A stretch of DNA of 64,000 bases from Paenibacillus algorifonticola (GTDB lineage: Bacteria; Bacillota; Bacilli; Paenibacillales; Paenibacillaceae): contig NZ_LAQO01000026.1 of NCBI RefSeq assembly GCF_000971975.1, positions 83,202-147,201 of the forward strand. The letters are read 5' to 3'. The translations under genes and the position numbers were made by a program. Positions within the stretch are counted from its first letter, which is position 1. Each line of letters starts with the position of its first letter. Shown one piece after another: positions 35,007 through 44,359 of the stretch. The notes beneath the pieces were generated by a model. The model was given only the letters and a program-made list of their open reading frames with translations, was not told the origin of the DNA and did no database searches.

Positions 35007-35043
35007 AAAGGGAAGCCGGAAGGAACCGGGCTTCCCTTTTTTC
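35007..35043 (+). terminator. Rho-independent terminator
   Basis: AAAGGGAAGCC (35007-35017) pairs with GGCTTCCCTTT, followed by a run of T, 30 nt after the regulator stop. Confidence 0.85.
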
Positions 35044-35181
35044 GTTCGTTGAGATTGCTGAATCAAGGTTATGGGCAGGGCTTCCAGCAGCACGATGATT
35101 CGCGCTATTTTCATTTTTAACAGCATGCGCTATATTTGAGAGAATTAGAATGTAACGGTAAATGAGGGGTTTATAATCATT

Positions 35182-38100
35182 TTGAGAAAACAGATTAAGT
35201 TAAGCCATGTGATTTACTTGGTATTTTTTGTTTTGCTTCTGATTATTGTGCGCTGGAGTTGGCATAGTCAGTTCACCTTGGACAATCCGCCAACGGTAAA
35301 GCAAGGCGTACTGGATTTGCGCGGTATAGATCTGGATGAATCCAAGCCGTTTCCGCTGGACGGAGAGTGGTTATTTTATGCGGGGCAGTGGGTTGGTGCA
35401 TCTAGTGTAGGAAGCGCTATACAGAGTCAACTGCTGCAGGTGCCGGGAAAATGGAACACAGCATTTGATCATGCTGATCAAGAGGCGTACGGATATGGAA
35501 CGTATTATGTGCGTATTTTGCTTGATCGGCCTTTAGTGGAACCGTTTAGCGTGTGGTTTCAATCGATTTATACCGCTTCGGAGGTGGAGATTAACGGGGA
35601 GCTGCTTGCCAAGTTCGGTAAGCTTGCCGAGGGTCAGGAAGGACATGTTTCCGAAAATAAATCATTCAAGGTGAGCTATGACGGGGAAAATCAAGTGGAG
35701 CTGGATTTGTTCGTTCGAGCATCCAATTATGAAGCGCCGCTGAACGGTGGCATTATTCGCTCTGTACAGTTTGGCATGGAAGAAGGGATTGACCAAATCT
35801 ATTCCTATTCCAGTGCTTTTCAGCTAATCGTTATTGTCATTTTTCTGCTTCATGCGTTATACGCGCTGATCATTTATTTGATTAATGTTCGAAAAACAGA
35901 ATTTATTATGTTTTTTCTCATGATGATTACGTCAGCCATGACGGTTGCCGTCTATCACCATGGGCTTTTATTCCAGTGGATTCCTACTGAATTTGTATGG
36001 ACGTTGAAGCTGAAAGCTTTTGCGTACATTTGGTTCTCTTTTTTTCTCCTCATGATGGGCAGGGCTTTTATTGGGGTTACTCGCAAAGGTCTGTTGTTTT
36101 ACAGCTACGTCTGCCTACTAGCGGCGTATACGATTTTTGTTACAATGGGCTCGCTAGAGCTGGCTCTTTATTCCATCGAATCGGGGCTATACATGCTGCT
36201 GTATTACCTCCCCTTGTTCTGGACGACCTATTATTTTATGAAAATGGTGTTGAATCAGGCAGAAGGCGCGTTGTTTCTCTTATTTTCCGTCGTCTGTGTC
36301 ATTAATAATATTTTGTGGGGAACGGTGTATTACGCCGGAACGTCGCAATTTATGTTTTATCCCGTAGATTTAATTGCTGCGATTACCAGCTTCTCCGCCC
36401 ATTGGTTTAAAAGATATTATCACAATTGGCATGAAAATGTATCCCTCAACGCCCAATTGGCGGAGTCGAATCGCTTGAAGGATCGTTTTCTGGCCAATAC
36501 GTCGCATGAGCTGCGCACACCGCTGCACGGCATTATGAACATCGCCCAAAGCGTGCTGACGCGAAAAAAACATGTGCTGGATGGGCAAAGCCAGCGCGAC
36601 ATGGAGCTGCTTATTATGGTCAGCCGCCGGATGTCGCTTATGCTGAATGATCTGCTTGACGTTGTCAGGCTGCAGGATAAAAGGATTCAAGTACGAATGA
36701 CCGCGGTGAAAGTCCAGTCTGTCGCTGCTGGTGTGCTGGATATGCTGCGGTTTTTGACCGAGGGCACGAAGGTGAAGCTGCGGATGGACATAAAGGAAGA
36801 TTTGCCGCATGTTTATGCCGATGAAGAACGATTGGTGCAAATTATCATTAATTTGGTGCATAATGCACTGAAGTACACCCAAGAGGGAACCGTGGAGCTG
36901 GCTGCCGAGCAAGTAAACGGACAAGTATGGATACGTGTAACGGATACCGGAGTGGGTATGGATGAGGCGATGCAAAAGCGTGCTTTCAAGCGTTATGAGC
37001 AAGTCGCTTCTGGCAGCGGTGGCATTGGGCTCGGGCTAAGTATTTGCAAGGACCTGGTCGAATTGCATGGCAGTGAGCTGTTCGTTCAATCCCAGCCGGG
37101 CAAAGGCAGTATATTCAGCTTTAAATTGTCCGTGTTTGATGAGAGTGTGGAAGACGCCTTGCCTCAGCCCATGATTCATATGAAAAAGGAAGCGGAATCG
37201 CTGGCGTCTGTCGGCGCACAGCTTGCAGCAGGAGCGGACGCGATGGCAGCCGCCCGTCATGATTTAACCGAAGTCGATCTGCCTGCTTCAAAGTCTGGAG
37301 GAGATGCTGAACGGATTCGTGTGCTGGCTGTTGATGATGATCCCGTCAATTTGAAGGTGCTGGTTCATATTTTGTCAGCGGATATGTACCATATTGAAAT
37401 GGCGTTTTCCGCGCGGGAAGCATTGGACAAGCTCCATCGTGAGCAGTGGGACCTTGTTATTGCAGACGTTATGATGCCCGGCATGTCAGGGTATGAATTG
37501 ACGCGGTTAATTCGCGAGCGTTTTACGCTGTATGAGCTGCCGATTATTTTGCTGACCGCGCGCAGCGAGCCAGAAGATATTTATGCCGGTTTCGTGGCAG
37601 GAGCGAACGATTATGTTACTAAGCCCGTAGATGCACTGGAGCTAAGGTATCGGGCGGGGTCGCTTTCATCGCTCAAGCAGGCGGTTAATGAACGTTTGAG
37701 CATGGAAGCCGCTTATTTGCAGGCGCAGATTCAGCCGCATTTTCTGTTTAATGCTTTGAATTCGATTTTGGCGCTAAGCGAAATTGATGCGGACAAGATG
37801 AGAAATCTAGCAGAAGCGTTTACAGCTTACCTGCGTATTAGTTTTGACTTTCTCACCGCAGGCAAGCTTGTACCACTATCTCGGGAGCTTGAGCTGGTAG
37901 AGAATTATTTATATATTGAGCAGCAGCGTTTTGGAGAGCGGCTAAAGGTGGAGTGGGAAGTACAGGCGGATGTTGATAAGGACATGCCGATTCCTCCGCT
38001 TACCATTCAGCCATTAGTGGAAAATGCGGTCAGGCATGGGCTGTTGAGCCAGCGCAAGGGCGGAACGCTAGGCATTCGGATCGTGCAGCAAGCTGATACA

Positions 38101-38310
38101 GTGGAATTTTATGTAAGTGATACGGGGATTGGTATGGATGAGGAGCAGATTCGTAGGCTGTTGAAACCAGCGGGAAGAGAAAATCGTGGGATTGGGCTGT
38201 TGAATACGCATAGTCGATTGACCCGGCTTTATGGGAGAGGGCTGAAGATTGAAAGCAAGGTAGGTGAGGGGACGGTAGTTGAGTTTGAGGTTGCGAGGTT
38301 TGGGGAGTAG
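35182..38310 (+). CDS. Hybrid sensor with two histidine-kinase cores and a receiver
   Basis: A 1042-residue membrane protein. Order: one membrane helix (5-25); an extracellular jelly-roll sensor (about 35-195) of 7TMR-DISM type; a multi-helix membrane block (about 205-410); a HisKA/HATPase kinase with His about 443 (SHELRTP), N box (NLVHNALKYT) and G2 box (GIGLGLSICK); a receiver (about 712-830) with Asp about 760 (VIADVMMPG); then a second, LytS/YesM-type kinase core with His about 852 (QPHFLFNALNS) and its own ATPase domain (QPLVENAVRHG, FYVSDTGIGMD). TTG start. No separate response regulator is adjacent, so the output partner is unknown. The GH74-like gene follows 150 nt downstream. Confidence 0.9.
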   Translation: MRKQIKLSHVIYLVFFVLLLIIVRWSWHSQFTLDNPPTVKQGVLDLRGIDLDESKPFPLDGEWLFYAGQWVGASSVGSAIQSQLLQVPGKWNTAFDHADQEAYGYGTYYVRILLDRPLVEPFSVWFQSIYTASEVEINGELLAKFGKLAEGQEGHVSENKSFKVSYDGENQVELDLFVRASNYEAPLNGGIIRSVQFGMEEGIDQIYSYSSAFQLIVIVIFLLHALYALIIYLINVRKTEFIMFFLMMITSAMTVAVYHHGLLFQWIPTEFVWTLKLKAFAYIWFSFFLLMMGRAFIGVTRKGLLFYSYVCLLAAYTIFVTMGSLELALYSIESGLYMLLYYLPLFWTTYYFMKMVLNQAEGALFLLFSVVCVINNILWGTVYYAGTSQFMFYPVDLIAAITSFSAHWFKRYYHNWHENVSLNAQLAESNRLKDRFLANTSHELRTPLHGIMNIAQSVLTRKKHVLDGQSQRDMELLIMVSRRMSLMLNDLLDVVRLQDKRIQVRMTAVKVQSVAAGVLDMLRFLTEGTKVKLRMDIKEDLPHVYADEERLVQIIINLVHNALKYTQEGTVELAAEQVNGQVWIRVTDTGVGMDEAMQKRAFKRYEQVASGSGGIGLGLSICKDLVELHGSELFVQSQPGKGSIFSFKLSVFDESVEDALPQPMIHMKKEAESLASVGAQLAAGADAMAAARHDLTEVDLPASKSGGDAERIRVLAVDDDPVNLKVLVHILSADMYHIEMAFSAREALDKLHREQWDLVIADVMMPGMSGYELTRLIRERFTLYELPIILLTARSEPEDIYAGFVAGANDYVTKPVDALELRYRAGSLSSLKQAVNERLSMEAAYLQAQIQPHFLFNALNSILALSEIDADKMRNLAEAFTAYLRISFDFLTAGKLVPLSRELELVENYLYIEQQRFGERLKVEWEVQADVDKDMPIPPLTIQPLVENAVRHGLLSQRKGGTLGIRIVQQADTVEFYVSDTGIGMDEEQIRRLLKPAGRENRGIGLLNTHSRLTRLYGRGLKIESKVGEGTVVEFEVARFGE

Positions 38311-38461
38311 AAGCCTCTCTGATTATATTTTCTATTAATCTCATTAAATGAAAGTATATAATTAAAATGTCAGTTAATAGAACGATATAGAGATGAATGC
38401 AGAATGTGATAGGCAGGGAACGTGATGGCGTTCTAATATTGCAGGAATTGAGGGAACAGAT

Positions 38462-40564
38462 TTGGACTGGAGAAAAATGCTGGGTATGTTGTTGGCCATT
38501 GTTGTTCTGTTGCTGCCCGGCAACACAGCGTATGCTGTATCATCGGAAAGCTATACGTGGAAGAATGTATCTATCGGGGGAGGAGGGTATGTGACAGGAA
38601 TTGTGATTCATCCGTCTGAACCGGATCTGGTGTATATCCGCACTGACGTTGGCGGGGCATACCGTCTGGACCCGAATGATTCAAGCTGGATTCCGCTAAT
38701 GGACGGACTGGGCCCGGAACAAAGCAATTTGTATGGAATTGACGGTATTGCGCTTGATTCACAAAACCCTGATATCGTCTATGTAGCAGCTGGAAAAACA
38801 GGGAGCGCATCTCCCAGTGATATTCTGAAATCTACCGACCGCGGGAATACTTGGTCCAGAACAAATTTGAACAAGCGCAATGAGGCTAATGGCAATGTGG
38901 AGCGGGCCATGGGGGAGAGTATTGCAGTTCACCCCAATCTATCTAACATTGTGTATGCGGGTACCCGGTATGACGGGTTGTATAGAAGCCAGGATGCAGG
39001 ACAAACCTGGTCCAAAGTAAATGAGGTTCCCGCCGGGACAAGTGGCAAAGGGATTCGCAGCCTGATCTTCGGGAGTGTTCCCGGGGCAACTAACCTGGAG
39101 ACAGCGCTCTATGTCGGTGTAATGGGTATCGGAATTTATGAGACACGAGGCGAGGGCTCTGTTTGGAATCTGATTCCGGGAAGCCCTACACATCCGGCTC
39201 GTTTGGCCGCAGGGCAGGATGGGTCGTTGTATGTGACCACGCCCAATAACGGAGTGCATAGGTATAAGGACGGAAGCTGGAGCAATATTACGCCTAATGC
39301 AGCATATACGTCCTATTACGGCATTGATATAGATCCGCATAACGATAGCCATCTCCTGGCAGCGGTCAGGACAGGCGGAGCCCAGCTTCCGCTGTACCGT
39401 TCCATAAACAGGGGAGAGAGCTGGACGTTAGTGAACAAGGCTCAAACCTCCAAACCCGGTTGGTGGCAGACCAATATGTTTTTTTCAGCCACTTCTACTG
39501 TCGTGTTTGACCCGCATCATGCCGGAACCGTTTATTCCGCTGACTGGTTTGGCGTCTACAGAACAAGAGACATCGGGACGTTGTGGACAAAATGGGAGAC
39601 CCTATCCAAAGGTCATGAAGAGGTCGTTGCCCTGACAGGAGCTACGCCGCCAGACGGAGCGGCGCTGTTCACTGGTGTAGCCGATGTTATTGGCTTTCGT
39701 CATATTGATGTGAATGCTTCACCTTCAACGAGGCTGGAGATGAGTTCGATGCGGGAGATGGTTAGTGTTGACTATCACGAAGCTAATCCACAATATATGG
39801 CCTTTATCGGGAGTGATGACTGGTATGGAACAGTTACCCGCATGTTCGTTTCATCAGATAATGGGCTGACAATGGAAGCCCGCCCTGTACCTGCGGGCTC
39901 TAAGCTGGGCAGACTTGCTTATTCAGCTACAGACCTCAATACGATCGTGTGGTTTCCTCAATCCGGCAGTCCAGTGAGGACAACAGACAGGGGAGCAACA
40001 TGGGAGGCCATGACAGGGGCGCCGACGGGTACGGTGGGCGGGAGTATGATATTTTCATACAATCATCCGATAGCTGCTGATCGGGTGGACGGAAGCAAGT
40101 TTTATGCATATAAATCGGGCTATCTGCATGTGAGCTCGGATGCAGGACAAAGCTGGTCCATAGCTAACCAAACGCCGCTGCCAGGGGGAAGTCCTGTGAA
40201 GGTTGAAGCAGCTCCTGGAATGGAAGGCGTCCTCTGGATTAGCTTAGGTGCCAATGGCGTGTATGTCTCAGCCAATTCAGGAGCCTCTTTTACCAAGTTG
40301 AATCAGATCAAGGAGGCTAGATTGTTTGCATTCGGCAAAGCGGCCCCGGGACAGACACAGCCAGCAGCTTTTATATATGGAGAGGTCGGCGGGATGAAGG
40401 GAATATTCCGTTCGGATGATATGGGAAGCACATGGATACAGATTAATTCGCCGCAAATGCAAATCGGAAATGAGCCTCAGGTTATGGTGGCAGACCGTCA
40501 GGAATACGGAAAAGTATATATTGGAACTAACGGGCGCGGCTTTATGGCTGGAACAAAGGATTAG
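38462..40564 (+). CDS. Secreted GH74-like beta-propeller glycosidase
   Basis: A 700-residue protein with a signal peptide ending near AYA-VS (residues 23-26), so exported. The start of the mature part (WKNVSIGGGGYVTG, RTDVGGAYR with Asp62) matches the opening of GH74 xyloglucanases, Asp62 being the likely first catalytic residue, and GVADVIGFRH (Asp408) aligns with the segment that carries the second. BNR/Asp-box-like turns (STDRGNTWS, SINRGESWT, SSDAGQSWS) run through the two propellers. The end GTNGRGF is also typical. TTG 38462 is taken as start. Expected action: endo-cleavage of xyloglucan; a different beta-glucan target is possible. There is no anchoring domain. Confidence 0.8.
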   Translation: MDWRKMLGMLLAIVVLLLPGNTAYAVSSESYTWKNVSIGGGGYVTGIVIHPSEPDLVYIRTDVGGAYRLDPNDSSWIPLMDGLGPEQSNLYGIDGIALDSQNPDIVYVAAGKTGSASPSDILKSTDRGNTWSRTNLNKRNEANGNVERAMGESIAVHPNLSNIVYAGTRYDGLYRSQDAGQTWSKVNEVPAGTSGKGIRSLIFGSVPGATNLETALYVGVMGIGIYETRGEGSVWNLIPGSPTHPARLAAGQDGSLYVTTPNNGVHRYKDGSWSNITPNAAYTSYYGIDIDPHNDSHLLAAVRTGGAQLPLYRSINRGESWTLVNKAQTSKPGWWQTNMFFSATSTVVFDPHHAGTVYSADWFGVYRTRDIGTLWTKWETLSKGHEEVVALTGATPPDGAALFTGVADVIGFRHIDVNASPSTRLEMSSMREMVSVDYHEANPQYMAFIGSDDWYGTVTRMFVSSDNGLTMEARPVPAGSKLGRLAYSATDLNTIVWFPQSGSPVRTTDRGATWEAMTGAPTGTVGGSMIFSYNHPIAADRVDGSKFYAYKSGYLHVSSDAGQSWSIANQTPLPGGSPVKVEAAPGMEGVLWISLGANGVYVSANSGASFTKLNQIKEARLFAFGKAAPGQTQPAAFIYGEVGGMKGIFRSDDMGSTWIQINSPQMQIGNEPQVMVADRQEYGKVYIGTNGRGFMAGTKD

Positions 40565-40743
40565 GCTTGTGAGGCTGGGGGGGCGCTGGGCAAGCAACGG
40601 GGCAACATCGTTATTCCAAAATGATCGAGCCCCAAGAATGAATAGACGGATTGTAATATGAAGTGCGACACATAAAAATGACCCAAGACAGATTCGTGTG
40701 TAGAATGAAGTTATCACACCACCCCTACACAAGAGAATCGGCC

Positions 40744-40866
40744 ATGAGCTACAAACATCTTACCACAAGAGAGCGAAGTCAGCTAGAAGTGCTCTATCAA
40801 TTGGGATGGTCCGCTAGAGCCAAGCGAGAAGCTTTTGGACATTGGGAACTGGATACGAGAGTAGTA
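40744..40866 (+). mobile_element. IS30-family transposase remnant
   Basis: The reading frame MSYKHLTTRERSQLEVLYQLG is the N-terminal helix-turn-helix of IS30-type transposases. It runs straight into AFGHWELDT, a motif normally found far downstream before the catalytic core, so most of the protein has been deleted. The frame then passes into an aldo/keto reductase sequence. The upstream 40640-40740 may include the element's left end; inverted repeats could not be confirmed. Confidence 0.75.
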
Positions 40867-40867
40867 A

Positions 40868-41212
40868 AAGCAATCAATAGGGTTGAAAGTCCACAATTGG
40901 GGTTTGGGGTATACAAAATAACGAAAGGAAGATAGTTTGAAACGGCGATCAGTGAGGCTATTCGAATCGGATATCGGCATTTTGATACTGCTAAAATTTA
41001 TGGCAATGAGCAGAATTAGGAAGAGAGATTCAGAAAAGCGGGCTATCGCGCGAGGGATTTTTTATCACGTCTAAAGTGTGGAATACGGATCTTGGATATG
41101 AAGCGACCAAGAAGGCTTTTGAACAAACTTGTAAAAAGCTGAACGTAGATTACTGGGATATATACTTAATTTATTTTGCCGCACCTGATTATTTGGAAAC
41201 GTGGAGGGCTGC
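40868..41212 (+). pseudogene. Aldo/keto reductase pseudogene
   Basis: A degenerate aldo/keto reductase N-terminal half: SPQLGFGVYKI, then a TAG (40933-40935), IGYRHFDTAKIYGNE with the catalytic-site Asp and Tyr, a second TAG (41017-41019), a frame slip at the T6 run near 41058-41063, then ITSKVWNTDLGYE and LDYxDIYLI-like residues up to LETWRA. The rest of the barrel is missing. Its 5' end is fused to the IS30 remnant. Confidence 0.8.
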
Positions 41213-41297
41213 TAATCAATCCGATTGTCCTCACATATACAGCTGTATGAGGTATAGTACCGTTACAGCTCTATACTAAATAATAAACCAACGCAGC

Positions 41298-41321
41298 AGG
41301 CCACCGCGCAAACGGTGGCCT
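41298..41321. terminator. Hairpin between converging genes
   Basis: AGGCCACCG (41298-41306) and CGGTGGCCT (41313-41321) form a perfect 9-bp stem with a 6-nt loop. There is no T run on either side, so it is a weak terminator at best. It lies between the pseudogene and the end of the minus-strand AraC gene. Confidence 0.45.
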
Positions 41322-41348
41322 ATTCGCGTAAGACAGGTAGCCCCAACG

Positions 41349-42221
41349 TTAGAGCACCATTACTCTTGCTTGCGGCTGCAGTCGATACTGCTTAGGACTG
41401 ACGCCATAGGAGGCGCTGAAATGGCGCGTGAACGGGTGGATGGAGGGGTAGCCGAGCCGCTCAGCGATGGCCGTTACACTCAGCTCGGTTTCCAGCAAGA
41501 GATTGGAAGCGCGCCTCATCAGCAGCTTGTGATGGTAGGCTTTGGGCGTTAGACCAGTCTCACGCAGAAACAGGGCGTGGAAGTAGGTGCGCTTCAAGCC
41601 GCAAAATGTCCACCAGGTTTCAACCGGCTCGCGCTGCTCTGGATGGTCGTTCAAGTGAGCGAGCAAACGGACAATCCGGTAATCGGTTGGCTGATGGGTG
41701 TGAACCGTATTGTACCAGTTCAGCATCCACGCATAGAACAGACTATTGATCATCTCCGTCCGGTAAAACGCCGCGTTATGATAAAGCTTGGCGAGCATAA
41801 CGAATGATTCATACAGCTCAGGATAGGGCTGCAGTGAATAGACGCCTGGCAAACGGTCCAGCTCGGCGCAGGGGAAGGAGCGGGAAGTTTCGTGCAGTTC
41901 AAACGGTTCGGGCGCATAAATAAAGGTTCGATTGGCGGAAACCGGTTCCTTGTCGTCCCATAGATCGGCATAGAGATTATAGGATTGCAGCGGATGGCTA
42001 GGCGTAATATGAAAGGCATGCGGCTCTGCCGGCTTCAGAAAAATAAGCGTTCTGCTGTCGAACGGGTAACGTACTCCGTTAATCTCCATCTCCCCTGGCC
42101 CATCGGTAAATAGATGAAAAGCATACACGCTGCAGACGCGCAGCTTCTCGTTGGAGCTGCCGTCATACAAGTAGTACATGCAGTCGCCGACATAGGGGGT
42201 CATCTCGTTCAGAAGCTTCAT
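41349..42221 (-). CDS. AraC-family regulator of the fucose-type operon
   Basis: About 290 residues from the ATG complementary to 42219-42221, preceded by GAGGTG. An N-terminal cupin-like sensor (GPGEMEINGVRYPF) is followed by a C-terminal AraC helix-turn-helix (GLKRTYFHALFL and YPSIHPFTRHF). It is divergent from the SDR, dehydratase, SDR and FAH genes, the classic position of a local activator that responds to the pathway sugar or an intermediate. Confidence 0.87.
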   Translation of the reverse strand: MKLLNEMTPYVGDCMYYLYDGSSNEKLRVCSVYAFHLFTDGPGEMEINGVRYPFDSRTLIFLKPAEPHAFHITPSHPLQSYNLYADLWDDKEPVSANRTFIYAPEPFELHETSRSFPCAELDRLPGVYSLQPYPELYESFVMLAKLYHNAAFYRTEMINSLFYAWMLNWYNTVHTHQPTDYRIVRLLAHLNDHPEQREPVETWWTFCGLKRTYFHALFLRETGLTPKAYHHKLLMRRASNLLLETELSVTAIAERLGYPSIHPFTRHFSASYGVSPKQYRLQPQARVMVL

Positions 42222-42441
42222 GCGAGCACCTCGTTTTATATTATTATACTTAAAAATTAGCGGATGAATCGTCAAATTAATGGATGCCTGATCAAATACG
42301 AATATCTACATCAATGATACAATAACTGCAATGTTAAGCATAGTTCTGTTGGCATCTTGGTGGATTTATTAACAACAGAAAACAACAGAAGCGACTAGGT
42401 TCTGCGCTTCGAGATATGATCCCGTCCAAGGAGGGAAGCTT
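42222..42441. promoter_or_regulatory. Divergent control region
   Basis: The 220-nt gap between the AraC gene (-) and the SDR gene (+) is AT-rich and must hold both promoters. TACAAT (42318-42323) could be a -10 box for the + operon; the region 17 nt upstream (AATACG) is a poor -35, as expected for an activator-dependent promoter. AACAACAGAAAACAACAGAAG (42370-42390) is a short direct repeat in the leader. Confidence 0.35.
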
Positions 42442-43221
42442 TTGCGATTTAACCAAAAGGTCGTGCTGGTCACGGGCGGCGGCTCCGGTATCGGTGAGGC
42501 ATGCGCGGAGATGTTCGCCGCCGAAGGGGCGTATGTCGTCATAGCGGATTTGAATGCTTCGGAGGCGCAGCGAGTGGCGAATGGTCTGCTCCAAAAACAC
42601 AAACTTTTGAAAGGGCTTCCAAAAATTTTGGCGCTCCAGGCCGATGTCTCGCGAGAGGAGTCCGTCGCTTCGCTTATGGTGACAACGCTGCAAACGTTTG
42701 GACGACTGGACGTGCTCATTAACAACGCTGCCATCATCTGTCCGAGGTCCATAGAGGACATTGACGAACAGGCTTTCGACCGGCTGTACGCCGTTAATGT
42801 GAAAGGCGTCTATCTCATGATCAAACACGCCATCGCACATTTGCGCAGCACGAAAGGGGCTATCGTCAATCTGGCATCGTTGAACGGTCTCATTGGACAA
42901 CGGAACAATGCCGTATACGCCGCCTCCAAGGGAGCGGTTATTGCTATGACCAAATCGCTGGCACTTGATTTTGCCCCAAGCGGCGTCAGGGTCAACTGCG
43001 TATGTCCAGCGGGCGTGATGACGCCGCTGCTGGAAGAGTGGGCGCAGCAGCAAGTCGATCCTGCCGCTGCGCAGCGCACTTTGAACGAGATGCACCCGCT
43101 CGGACGTCCGGCCAGTTCTGCGGAGATTGCGCAGGCGGTGCTCTATTTGGCGTCGGAGCAGGCTTCCTTCATCACGGGTGTGGCGCTTCCGGTCGAAGGC
43201 GGCGCATCTCTAGGCTACTAA
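42442..43221 (+). CDS. SDR-family dehydrogenase, candidate L-fucose dehydrogenase
   Basis: A 259-residue short-chain dehydrogenase. TTG start with AGGAGGG 6 nt upstream. TGGGSGIG (cofactor), LINNAAI, the active-site Ser in NLASLNG and YAASK are all present, with Asp in VVIADLN suggesting NAD preference. First gene of the operon that continues with a dehydratase, a second SDR and an FAH hydrolase. That set corresponds to the non-phosphorylating L-fucose pathway, in which an SDR oxidises L-fucose to L-fuconolactone. Assignment to this step, rather than the third, is by elimination. Confidence 0.8.
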   Translation: MRFNQKVVLVTGGGSGIGEACAEMFAAEGAYVVIADLNASEAQRVANGLLQKHKLLKGLPKILALQADVSREESVASLMVTTLQTFGRLDVLINNAAIICPRSIEDIDEQAFDRLYAVNVKGVYLMIKHAIAHLRSTKGAIVNLASLNGLIGQRNNAVYAASKGAVIAMTKSLALDFAPSGVRVNCVCPAGVMTPLLEEWAQQQVDPAAAQRTLNEMHPLGRPASSAEIAQAVLYLASEQASFITGVALPVEGGASLGY

Positions 43222-43244
43222 CTTACAGGGCAGGAGACGTGAAG

Positions 43245-44342
43245 ATGAAAATTTCAAAAGTAGAAACCTTCGTGCTGCATGTTCCGATTGATCCGCCAAT
43301 TACTGATGCGATTAACGTTGCTACGCATTGGGGACTGGCGGGCGTTCGGATTTATACAGATGAGGGTTATGTCGGTTATGGCTACACGGGCACCTGTGCG
43401 CATGGTGACGATATGATCGTCGATACGATCGAGCGCTATTACGCCCCGGAGCTGATCGGCAAGGACCCTTTTATGGTGAAGGAAATATGGGATACGCTTC
43501 GTTATGGAAAAATGCACTGGGTAGGCCGTGCGGGTATTGCCCATATGGCGCTTGCGGCGGTAGATATTGCACTATGGGATATTATGGCAAAAGCCTCGAA
43601 CAAGCCGCTGTGGCAGTATCTTGGCGGGCATAAGTCTACTGGAATTAAGGCTTATAACACGAACGGCGGCTGGCTGAACTGGTCTTTGGAGCGTTTGCTG
43701 AAGGATGTAACGGACATTGTAGAGCAGGGCTTCACAGGGGTGAAAATCAAAGTTGGCAAAGCCGATCCGCATGAGGATTACGAGCGGGTGAAGGCGGTCC
43801 GTCAGGCGATTGGCGACAAAACCATTTTTATGATAGACGTGAACCAGCAATGGAACATCAACACGGCGATGACGTGGGGGAAAAAGCTGGAGCAATTCGA
43901 CCTGTTCTGGCTGGAGGAGCCGCTTAACCCGGACGATATTATGGGTCACCGGAAGCTAGCCGATGCGCTCAATGTGCCAATCGCTCTTGGCGAGCATGTC
44001 TATTCCAAATATGCGTTCCGCGATTATATCCATCAGGGGGCGATTGAATATTGTCAGGTCGATGTGACCCGTGTCGCGGGCATTACGGAATGGCTGCAGG
44101 TAGCGGGGCTTGCCGCATCCTATGATATCCCGATCTGTCCGCATGTGGGAGATATGGGGCAAATTCATCAGCATCTAGTCGCAGCGACATCTGGAGCGAT
44201 CATGCTGGAGTACATTCCGTGGATCAGGACGATTTTTGTAGAGCCGGCTACGGTCAAAAATGGGCATTATGTGCTGCCGGAGCTGCCGGGAGCTTCGACC
44301 GAGATTATTCCCCGTTATTTTGATCAATATCGCATTAGGTAA
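43245..44342 (+). CDS. Enolase-superfamily sugar-acid dehydratase, L-fuconate dehydratase-like
   Basis: A 365-residue enzyme; the ATG at 43245 has GGAG 8 nt upstream, and the frame extends upstream only through the previous gene. Mandelate racemase-subgroup residues are all visible: Lys167-x-Lys169 (VKIKVGK), metal ligands Asp198 (IDVNQQW), Glu224 (LEEPL) and Glu250 (GEHV), and the His300-Asp273 dyad (CPHVG, QVDVT). It should dehydrate a six-carbon sugar acid; L-fuconate to 2-keto-3-deoxy-L-fuconate fits the neighbours. Related acids such as L-galactonate or L-rhamnonate are alternatives. Confidence 0.85.
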   Translation: MKISKVETFVLHVPIDPPITDAINVATHWGLAGVRIYTDEGYVGYGYTGTCAHGDDMIVDTIERYYAPELIGKDPFMVKEIWDTLRYGKMHWVGRAGIAHMALAAVDIALWDIMAKASNKPLWQYLGGHKSTGIKAYNTNGGWLNWSLERLLKDVTDIVEQGFTGVKIKVGKADPHEDYERVKAVRQAIGDKTIFMIDVNQQWNINTAMTWGKKLEQFDLFWLEEPLNPDDIMGHRKLADALNVPIALGEHVYSKYAFRDYIHQGAIEYCQVDVTRVAGITEWLQVAGLAASYDIPICPHVGDMGQIHQHLVAATSGAIMLEYIPWIRTIFVEPATVKNGHYVLPELPGASTEIIPRYFDQYRIR

Positions 44343-44359
44343 CCGGAAGGAGAGAAGCG

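Noticed and set aside
42334..43095. A 253-codon minus-strand frame opposite the first SDR gene
   Set aside because: No motif or start site; the plus strand has all SDR motifs.
43002..43244. N-terminal extension of the enolase-family dehydratase
   Set aside because: It overlaps the 3' end of the SDR gene in another frame; ATG 43245 has a proper ribosome binding site and matches the family start.
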